From positions 1,762,651-1,826,650 of the forward strand of contig NZ_FUWZ01000002.1 of NCBI RefSeq assembly GCF_900167135.1: DNA of 64,000 bases, in the 5' to 3' direction. This document shows positions 57,792 through 64,000 of this stretch, one piece after another (the stretch's first letter is position 1; every line of letters begins with the position of its first letter). The notes beneath the pieces were generated by a model. That model was not told the origin of the DNA, made no database searches, and saw only the letters and a program-made list of their open reading frames with translations. The stretch comes from Chitinophaga eiseniae. Its GTDB lineage: Bacteria > Bacteroidota > Bacteroidia > Chitinophagales > Chitinophagaceae. The position numbers and the translations under genes were made by a program.

Positions 57792-59009
57792 GTGCATTTG
57801 AATTTTCTGGCATTGGCAGTTCCTTTTTTCCTGACATTCATGGGACTGGAGTACCTGGTGGCGCACAAGCGGGGAAAACGCTATTTCAAGTTCAACGATT
57901 CCGTGGCCAACATCAGCGTGGGCATTGCCGAGCGGCTGCTGGACACTTTTACGGTAGGCCTTTTTTATTTCCTGTATGATTATCTGCACCGGCATTATGC
58001 CTTGTTTGATATAAAGCCGGGCGTATTGCTATGGGTGGCGTTGCTGGTATGCACCGATTTTATCTGGTACTGGTACCACCGGCTGGCGCATGAGGTGACG
58101 TTGTTCTGGTGCGCGCATGTGGTGCATCATCAGAGCGAGGAGTTCAACTATACCGTGTCGGCGAGGATCACTGTTTTCCAGGCCTTCATCCGTACCGGCT
58201 TCTGGGCGGTATTGCCGGTGATCGGGTTTCCGCCGGCAATGATCACCAGTATGTTGCTGGTGCATGGGCTGTATCCGTTTTTCATTCATACCCGTACGAT
58301 CGGTAAACTGGGTATCCTGGAATATATCCTGGTAACTCCCTCGCACCACCGGGTGCATCATGCGAGCAATCCAAAGTATCTGGATAAAAACTACGGTGAT
58401 GTCTTTATCATCTGGGATAAATTGTTCGGCACTTTTCAGAAAGAAGAAGAGGAGCCGATATACGGGCTGACGAAACCGCTGGAGAGCAACAGTTTCCTGT
58501 GGCAGCATTTTCATTTCCTGTTGGAAATGTTTTATTCCGTGAAGCGGGCAAGCGGTTGGAGGAATAAACTGTGTGTAGTGTTCGGAAAGCCTGACTATGT
58601 AGATCCCGCTGCGCGGGAAGTGCTGGAGGAATCGTTCCTGTTGCGGAACCGGACGATAACGGAAACGCCTAAGCTGAATAATTATGTGGTGTGGCAGATG
58701 GCTGCCACACTCACATTGTTATTTATTTTCTTGTTGCTGGAGTATTATGTGCCGGTATTTGTACAGGTATGTGTGACCCTGCTGATCCTGCTGACGCTGA
58801 TTAACTGCGGTGCAATCATGGAGCAGAAACGCTGGGTGTTTTACCTGGAGTACGCGCGTTACAGTGTTTTGTGTTTCGCGTTGTACTACTATTGGCCGCA
58901 TCCTTCCCTGCTGACACTGGCGGTCCTGGTGTTAACCACAGCGCTCTGGTTCCGGTCGCGGCTGAAGGAGCGGTATTACCGGCTGGTATACGGTTATACC
59001 CGTACGTAA
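57792..59009 (+). CDS. Sterol desaturase/fatty acid hydroxylase family protein
   Basis: A 405-residue di-iron membrane enzyme. The His boxes are HRLAHE near 97-102, HVVHHQSEE near 110-118 and HHRVHH near 187-192; they bind two irons in the active site. About nine hydrophobic helices are visible, three of them beyond the classical domain (about 300-395), an extension compared with minimal members of about 280 residues. Likely reaction: hydroxylation or desaturation of a lipid. The start is a GTG at 57792; no better ATG precedes it. Its last 16 bases overlap, tail to tail, the DUF5009-type gene on the other strand. Confidence 0.86.
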   Translation: MHLNFLALAVPFFLTFMGLEYLVAHKRGKRYFKFNDSVANISVGIAERLLDTFTVGLFYFLYDYLHRHYALFDIKPGVLLWVALLVCTDFIWYWYHRLAHEVTLFWCAHVVHHQSEEFNYTVSARITVFQAFIRTGFWAVLPVIGFPPAMITSMLLVHGLYPFFIHTRTIGKLGILEYILVTPSHHRVHHASNPKYLDKNYGDVFIIWDKLFGTFQKEEEEPIYGLTKPLESNSFLWQHFHFLLEMFYSVKRASGWRNKLCVVFGKPDYVDPAAREVLEESFLLRNRTITETPKLNNYVVWQMAATLTLLFIFLLLEYYVPVFVQVCVTLLILLTLINCGAIMEQKRWVFYLEYARYSVLCFALYYYWPHPSLLTLAVLVLTTALWFRSRLKERYYRLVYGYTRT

Positions 59010-60115
59010 ATTTTCTTTTTGTCCATCCAGTAGCCGATCGCGGCGAAGGCGCACACATGGAAGAGGGCGAAGAGGAAAGAGCCTACCATATTGCCCCCTA
59101 TGGGTTGAAATACGCTCTGGTACAGCCAGGAGTACATGTTCTGGCCGGGTACCGGGTGTATCAGCAGGTATAATTTTACCACTACGCCGGACAGTACATA
59201 GATAAAGAGCGGATTTTTACCGAAAACGGTGAAGAAGGTCGTCCACCGGGTTTGTCCGCGGAATTCCACCACATACATCAGGATGGAGAGCAGCAGCAGT
59301 GCGATGCCTACGGTGTAGAGCACATAAGAGCTGGTCCATATTTTTTTGTTGATCGGGAATACCATGTCCCAGCAGAGCGCTGCGAAGATGAGGAGGCAAC
59401 CCATGATCATCAGGCGGGCGAGCATTTCATAGGTTTTTCCTTTTTCCTGGATGAATTTACCGGCGAGGTAGCCGAAGATCACGTTACAGATGGCCGGGAA
59501 GGTACTGAGTATTCCTTCCGGGTCAAAGGGAACTCCTTCTCCTCTATACATATGATTTTCTCCCAGTATTAACTTATCGAGCGGCAGGCCGGCATAGCCT
59601 TCGAGGCTGTAGGGGTCTCCGGTGCCGAAGGCAATCAGCACAAACCAATAGGCGAGCAGGATGACGCAGGCGGCCACGAAGGCGCCCCTGTCTTTCAGGT
59701 AGTGCACGATGAAGGCTGCGGCGCCGTAGCAAAGGGCGATCCGTGGGAATACGCCCAGGATGCGCAGGGAGCTGAGTGGTTTCATGACCAGGTGCCCGTC
59801 GGCCCATTTTACGAAAGGGAACCAGTTGAGCAGCAGGCCGATACCGAAGATCAGCAGGGTTCGGGTGAGTATTTTCCGGATGACGGCGGCGTTGCCGGCG
59901 TCGGCGTATTTTTTCATGGCAAAGCTCATGGCATTGCCTACGGCAAAGAGAAAGAAGGGAAATACGAGATCGGTGGGCGTGCAGCCGTGCCATTTGGCAT
60001 GTTCCAGGGGCGGGTATACATATTCCCAGCTACCGGGATTGTTGACCAGGATCATGGCGGCCACGGTCAATCCGCGGAACACGTCCAGCGATAAAAAACG
60101 TTGCGATGCAGTCAC
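58994..60115 (-). CDS. DUF5009-type membrane acyltransferase (heparan-alpha-glucosaminide acetyltransferase-like)
   Basis: A 373-residue polytopic membrane protein (about ten helices). The N-terminal RFLSLDVFRGLTVAAMILVNNPG and PTDLVFPFFLFAVGNAMSF are the signature of the NAGAT/DUF5009 family, with conserved Asp and His residues near the membrane. Eukaryotic relatives acetylate glucosamine with acetyl-CoA across a membrane; bacterial members are thought to transfer acyl groups to cell-wall or polysaccharide sugars. It could decorate the glycan of the adjacent export locus, though the position is only suggestive. It converges on the sterol desaturase gene with a 16-base overlap. Confidence 0.85.
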   Translation of the reverse strand: MTASQRFLSLDVFRGLTVAAMILVNNPGSWEYVYPPLEHAKWHGCTPTDLVFPFFLFAVGNAMSFAMKKYADAGNAAVIRKILTRTLLIFGIGLLLNWFPFVKWADGHLVMKPLSSLRILGVFPRIALCYGAAAFIVHYLKDRGAFVAACVILLAYWFVLIAFGTGDPYSLEGYAGLPLDKLILGENHMYRGEGVPFDPEGILSTFPAICNVIFGYLAGKFIQEKGKTYEMLARLMIMGCLLIFAALCWDMVFPINKKIWTSSYVLYTVGIALLLLSILMYVVEFRGQTRWTTFFTVFGKNPLFIYVLSGVVVKLYLLIHPVPGQNMYSWLYQSVFQPIGGNMVGSFLFALFHVCAFAAIGYWMDKKKIYVRV

Positions 60116-60183
60116 TATAGGATGATTTGGTTGTTTGGTAATTCGCCAAGATAACTATTATCGTGAAGGATCGCAACAGTCGT

Positions 60184-60687
60184 TTAGTGCCGGAGCACCT
60201 GCGTCTTGAGTATTTTACGGGCGAAGTGGATCCTGCTTTTGATGGTCCCGAGGGGTTCCTGGAGGATATCAGCTATTTCAAAATATTTATATCCTTCGTA
60301 ATAGAGCAGGAATGGCTGTTTGAAGATCTGAGGAAGATGGTAAACGGCCACGTGTATGTCTTTTATCCGGAGATTGGTATCAGCTTTGTTAGTAGTCGGG
60401 CTCTGCTGATAATTAAGGAAAAAATCGCTGACGCTGGGTTCGGCGATCATCCTGTTTTTGGCTTTTTTGCGGTAGTGGTTGATGAAAATATTGCGCATGA
60501 TGGTAAAGAGCCAGGCGCGGATATTGGTGCCTTCCAGGTATTTTTCCTGGTTGGACAGTGCGCGGAAGAGTGTTTCCTGGTATAGGTCCTTGGCCTGTTC
60601 AGCATCTTTGGTAAGGGTAAAAGCAAAGGATTTCAGGAAATCAGCGTTTCCGATAAGCAAGGTGTTAAATTCAACAGATGACATCAT
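60184..60687 (-). CDS. ECF-type RNA polymerase sigma factor
   Basis: A 167-residue sigma-70 family factor of the extracytoplasmic function class. Region 2 is in about 15-85 (AKDLYQETLFRALSNQEKY and IRAWLFTIMRNIFINHYRKK), and region 4 in 110-165 (LPQIFKQPFLLYYEGYKYFE, IADILQEPLGTIKSRIHFAR). Two Met codons start it (60687 and 60684). No anti-sigma gene is next to it. It is divergent from the polysaccharide operon across a 542-base gap. Confidence 0.92.
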   Translation of the reverse strand: MMSSVEFNTLLIGNADFLKSFAFTLTKDAEQAKDLYQETLFRALSNQEKYLEGTNIRAWLFTIMRNIFINHYRKKAKNRMIAEPSVSDFFLNYQQSPTTNKADTNLRIKDIHVAVYHLPQIFKQPFLLYYEGYKYFEIADILQEPLGTIKSRIHFARKILKTQVLRH

Positions 60688-61229
60688 GTTTCAGGTTTTG
60701 GCTTAACTGAATGAAACGGAACTACACGGCGTCGGACGTTCACGAAATTTTAATAAATTGGTTTACAAGGGTTTAAGGATGTGTATTAGTTAAAATGTGG
60801 TCTTCTGAGTGTTCCGGTCTGTTATAAAAAGCGCTGATTTGGATAGTTTAATAAAAACAACAGGTTCTTATCAGCATGACTCTCTGCTATTATTAACGAG
60901 AAAAAGTGAAAAACGGATTGAGAATGTTTCAGTTATATTGAAATAAACGAATTGTAAAAATATTTATATTATAAATAACTTAAAATTAATTTAAAGGCGT
61001 GCCGGTACCTTAATTTTCCTGATCTTACAGGTACAATCAGTAGATGTTTCAACGCATATCAGATAATGTCTAACGATTTCGAAACAAAACGGTTAGCTAA
61101 TCTGATTCCTGTCACATTTATATGTTATTTTTAATAGATTTGCAACTTGTTTGGCCATCCCCATGCGGTATGGTCCGTTAAAAGTTGTTTTCCAGAAAGT
61201 ATTCGAGAAGTTTTTTATCCTATTAATAC
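60688..61229. other. 542-base divergent gap upstream of the polysaccharide export operon
   Basis: AT-rich with no gene. A TAGATTTG (TAnnTTTG) box at 61135-61142, about 90 bases before the export gene ATG, is the best promoter candidate, but no TTG lies at -33. No JUMPstart-like element is recognised. Confidence 0.5.
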
Positions 61230-63737
61230 ATGTTCAGAAAATTATTGCTGCTACAGCTTTTCCTGTTTATTGGCTATTGTGTGACTGCACAGAATCCGGT
61301 ATTATCCAAAGAACAAATCCGGCAGATGAAGGTGGACAATCTGAGTGATGATCAGATTCGTCAGGTGGTGGCGGAAATGAAAAAGAACAATATGTCTCTT
61401 TCTGACATTGGAACATACGCACAGCAAAAAGGAATCCCGGATAGTGAAGTCAGCAAGCTGGAGGCAAGAATTCGGCAGCTGGGACTCGATAAAGACCTGG
61501 AACAAAGTCAGAAGTCAAAAGACAAAAGCGACAAGGAAAATGAGGATGAGACTGGTAACCGCAGGGTAGAGGGGGATGGAGCAACGGAAGACAGTGTCAC
61601 AGAAAAAGGAGATAAGCCGGCCACCCGTGAAGAGAAGGAACGCGAAAGGAGACGAAAAAGAATTTTTGGTTCAGAGCTTTTCAATAACAAAAATCTGACT
61701 TTTGAGCCCAACCTCAAGATGCCAACCCCTCCCAACTACCGTTTGGCCGCCAACGACGAAATTCTGATAGATGTTTATGGATACTCCGAAGTGCAACATC
61801 GTCTGAAAGTAAGCCCTGAAGGCTATATCCGGATTCCCAACCTGGGCCCGGTATATGTGAATGGTCTTACCATGGAGGAAGCTAAAAACCGGATCACCAA
61901 ACAGTTAGCAACTATTTACAGTGGTATCCCATCGGGGAACACGTCGGTTCAGATTTCTCTGGGCAATATCAGAAGTATCCGGGTATTGCTGATTGGGGAA
62001 ATAATGAACCCCGGTTCCTATACCGTTCCTTCACTGGCCACAGTGGCCAATGCCTTATATGTGTCGGGCGGTCCCAGCGAAAATGGGTCTTTCCGCAGTA
62101 TTCAGGTCATCCGTAACGGTTCTGCCATAGCGACATTCGACTTGTATGATTTTCTGACCCGTGGTGATCTTAGTAATAATGTTGTGCTGCAGGACCAGGA
62201 CATTGTAAAAGTAAATCCTTATAAAACGCGGGTGGAGCTGATCGGGGAGGTGAAACGTCAGGCAATCTTTGAAGCGAAAGACAATGAGACGCTGCAGAAT
62301 ATCCTTGATTATGCCGGTGGTTATACAGATTTGTCTTTCCGTGATGTGATCCGTGCATACAGGGTAAATAATAAAGAGCGGGAGGTGGTTAATATTCCTG
62401 CCAGCGAGATTGCGTCTTTTAAACTGAAATCCGGGGACCAGTTTTTTATTGACTCCATCCTGAACCGTTTCAGTAACCGGGTGACTATTGCGGGCGCTGT
62501 CTTTCACCCGGGTAATTACGCGCTGGAGGATAATATGACAGTGAAAGACCTGATAAAAAAGGCCGATGGTGTAAAAGAAATAGCGGCTTTGTCAAGAGGC
62601 CTGATCCGTCGTTTGCAGGCCGATTATACACCTGCTTATATCAACTTTAACGTGCAGGACGAGCTGACCGGTAAAGCCAACATGCACTTGCAGAAAGAAG
62701 ACAGTGTAATGATCTATTCCAAGTTTGATCTCCGGCAGGAATACCAGGTGAGAATAGATGGAGAAGTGAATAAGCCCGGCTACTTCAACTACGCTGACAG
62801 TATGCACCTCGAAGACCTCATCCTGATGGCCGGAGGGCTGACTGATGCAGCTTCATTGCAGCAAGTGGAGATTTCCCGCAGGAAACGGGGTAATATATAT
62901 GATCCTAAAGACAGCACCAAGGCTATCGTACAACGTTTCGACATCAATGCCGATCTCAGTAATAATCCTGAAGCAAAGGCATTTGCGCTGCAACCATTTG
63001 ATGAAATCGTAGTACGGAGAGCACCGGCATATGCCTCACAGGCCAACGTGATGGTCAGCGGAGAGGTGGTATACCCCGGTGACTATACGATCAACAGCCG
63101 GTCAGAGCGCATTTCCGACCTGATAAAAAGAACGGGAGGACTTCGCCCGGAGGCATATCCCGAAGGGGCCGTGATGATGCGCAAGACATTTATCAATGAG
63201 GGAGATAGCATGCTCCTGGCCAACAAGCTACAGGTGTTTTACAATAAACTGCAGGACAGCGCAGATATTTCACGGGTACAGGCGGCAGTAGACCGGAAGG
63301 AACAATTGCTGGGAATTAACCTGGAACATATTATGAAACATCCCGGATCGAAGTATGATCTGTTGCTGGAAGAAGGAGATGTGATCAAGATACCCAAAAA
63401 GTTACAGACAGTACAGCTGTTTGGAGAAGTTTACTTCCCCAAAAAGGTACGGTTTGACGGAAAGTATAAATTCAAGGATTATATCCACGGAGCGGGTGGA
63501 TTTACCTCTCAGGCATTAAAAAGGCGAAGTTATATCGTGTATGCGAACGGCGAAGTGAAGAATACCAAGAAAGTCTTTTTATTTAACTCCTATCCTGCTG
63601 TAAGGCCGGGAGCTGAAATATATGTGCCCACCCGTAAGGAGAGAAAAGGTCTGAGTACCGGAGAAGCGGTAGGGCTGGCGAGCGGTGTGGCCTCGGTGGC
63701 ATTGGTGATCGTAACGTTATTAAGAACAATTCAATAA
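61230..63737 (+). CDS. Polysaccharide export outer membrane protein with SLBB domains (Wza-like)
   Basis: An 835-residue exported protein. Signal peptide (1-20, ending TAQ), a charged coiled-coil and a Glu/Lys-rich linker (about 90-145), a polysaccharide-export (Poly_export) domain about 165-260 (YRLAANDEILIDVYGYSEVQ and on), then about five SLBB beta-grasp repeats (VLLIGEIMNPGSYTV, VELIGEVKRQAIFEA, VTIAGAVFHPGNYAL, VRIDGEVNKPGYFNY, VMVSGEVVYPGDYTI), with a C-terminal hydrophobic helix near 812-832. Such proteins form the channel that secretes capsule or exopolysaccharide. It is the first gene of an operon whose second gene is Wzz-like. The long form is typical for Bacteroidota. Confidence 0.9.
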   Translation: MFRKLLLLQLFLFIGYCVTAQNPVLSKEQIRQMKVDNLSDDQIRQVVAEMKKNNMSLSDIGTYAQQKGIPDSEVSKLEARIRQLGLDKDLEQSQKSKDKSDKENEDETGNRRVEGDGATEDSVTEKGDKPATREEKERERRRKRIFGSELFNNKNLTFEPNLKMPTPPNYRLAANDEILIDVYGYSEVQHRLKVSPEGYIRIPNLGPVYVNGLTMEEAKNRITKQLATIYSGIPSGNTSVQISLGNIRSIRVLLIGEIMNPGSYTVPSLATVANALYVSGGPSENGSFRSIQVIRNGSAIATFDLYDFLTRGDLSNNVVLQDQDIVKVNPYKTRVELIGEVKRQAIFEAKDNETLQNILDYAGGYTDLSFRDVIRAYRVNNKEREVVNIPASEIASFKLKSGDQFFIDSILNRFSNRVTIAGAVFHPGNYALEDNMTVKDLIKKADGVKEIAALSRGLIRRLQADYTPAYINFNVQDELTGKANMHLQKEDSVMIYSKFDLRQEYQVRIDGEVNKPGYFNYADSMHLEDLILMAGGLTDAASLQQVEISRRKRGNIYDPKDSTKAIVQRFDINADLSNNPEAKAFALQPFDEIVVRRAPAYASQANVMVSGEVVYPGDYTINSRSERISDLIKRTGGLRPEAYPEGAVMMRKTFINEGDSMLLANKLQVFYNKLQDSADISRVQAAVDRKEQLLGINLEHIMKHPGSKYDLLLEEGDVIKIPKKLQTVQLFGEVYFPKKVRFDGKYKFKDYIHGAGGFTSQALKRRSYIVYANGEVKNTKKVFLFNSYPAVRPGAEIYVPTRKERKGLSTGEAVGLASGVASVALVIVTLLRTIQ

Positions 63738-63756
63738 TTCATAAAGGATAAGCTAA

Positions 63757-64000
63757 ATGGATCCGATCAAGCAAGATAGTGGTTTGGAGTCAGAACTGAC
63801 GCTGAAAGCCCTGATCCTGAAAATTAAAGCGTGGATCTCGTTCCTGTTCAGTAAAAAGTATATTATTCTGATCGTTGGTTTGCTGGGAGGAGGATTGGGT
63901 TTAGTTTATGCTTTATACAAGAAACCGGCCTATGTAGCAGAACTGACCTTTGTGGTAGAAGATGGTAAGGGGGGGATGCTCGGTGCATATGCAGGTATCG
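63757..64000 (+). CDS. Wzz-like chain-length determinant / polysaccharide co-polymerase, N-terminal part (cut by window edge)
   Basis: The first 81 codons from the ATG at 63757: MDPIKQDSGLESELTLKALI, then a transmembrane helix near 37-53 (IILIVGLLGGGLGLVYALY) and the start of a periplasmic domain (KKPAYVAELTFVVEDG). This layout, helix then KPxYxAxxxF-type strand, marks Wzz/PCP proteins that set polysaccharide length. It follows the SLBB gene by 19 bases in the same direction. The tail, and whether a tyrosine kinase domain is attached, lies beyond the window. Confidence 0.78.
   Translation, partial: MDPIKQDSGLESELTLKALILKIKAWISFLFSKKYIILIVGLLGGGLGLVYALYKKPAYVAELTFVVEDGKGGMLGAYAGI

Noticed and set aside
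1..64000. tRNA genes, transposases, integrases or prophage modules
   Set aside because: No cloverleaf, terminal inverted repeat or recognisable mobile-element protein was found on either strand by reading.

Overview
The window looks like a chromosomal stretch of a Bacteroidota genome, most likely a Chitinophaga-like member of the Chitinophagaceae. The evidence is a gliding gene (gldC), the cluster nadK - DUF6089 barrel - uppS - bamA - two ompH genes, abundant signal peptides and lipoboxes with little Shine-Dalgarno signal, and several promoters of the Bacteroidota form TTG-N19/21-TAnnTTTG (clearest at 9335-9364, 33827-33856, 52291-52322 and 53521-53552). I see no transposase, integrase, phage gene, CRISPR array, rRNA or tRNA. 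The region is compact core and lineage-core genome with one RNA-rich accessory-looking stretch.

Left part (1-17.9 kb): partial thiL and an inositol monophosphatase-like gene; a GH3-type acyl-adenylating enzyme; a LysE exporter; an orphan KorB-type 2-oxoacid:ferredoxin oxidoreductase beta subunit with an AhpD-like protein; a PSMA-like M28 peptidase; a multidomain N-acetylmuramoyl-L-alanine amidase; an acyl-CoA dehydrogenase; an alpha/beta hydrolase abutting a GT2 glycosyltransferase; an OppC/DppC-type permease; a lipoprotein; a GT-B glycosyltransferase; gldC, yqeY and cvpA.

Middle (17.9-40.6 kb): an envelope biogenesis run (hydrolase, CBS protein, small BamA-like barrel, nadK, DUF6089 barrel, uppS, bamA, ompH, ompH); the rpmH-rnpA-yidD group, where rnpA has no ordinary start codon; a CtpA-type protease; a Tat-exported Gfo/Idh/MocA oxidoreductase paired with a DUF1080 lipoprotein, probably acting on 3-keto sugars; Mn-type superoxide dismutase; a PAS-LuxR regulator; a J-domain-like mini-protein; an SPFH protein; a NeuD-like acetyltransferase; tadA; ligA; and a Nudix-fold protein whose catalytic box is destroyed, so probably a transcription regulator.

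Right part (40.6-64 kb): fused isobutyryl-CoA mutase icmF with butyryl-type specificity residues; a YncE-propeller/phosphoesterase; a GH125 mannosidase; a membrane-anchored MutS-like ATPase; and a PA0069-type radical SAM protein. From 52.27 to 54.2 kb there is a row of short units, each with internal hairpins and a strong terminator, two of them behind perfect promoters, interrupted only by a DinB-family gene. They lead directly into a three-gene set: a BCS1-like AAA ATPase, a very basic 249-residue protein of unknown function, and an RtcB RNA ligase. This RNA-cluster/AAA/RtcB assembly is the best candidate here for an undescribed system. The window closes with a sterol desaturase-like protein, a DUF5009-type membrane acyltransferase, an ECF sigma factor and the start of a polysaccharide export operon (SLBB outer membrane protein, then a Wzz-like protein cut by the edge).

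At least six intergenic gaps carry short-period AT-rich repeats folded as inverted repeats, often touching a stop codon. A different degenerate repeat follows the stop codons of the LysE gene and icmF at exactly the same spacing.
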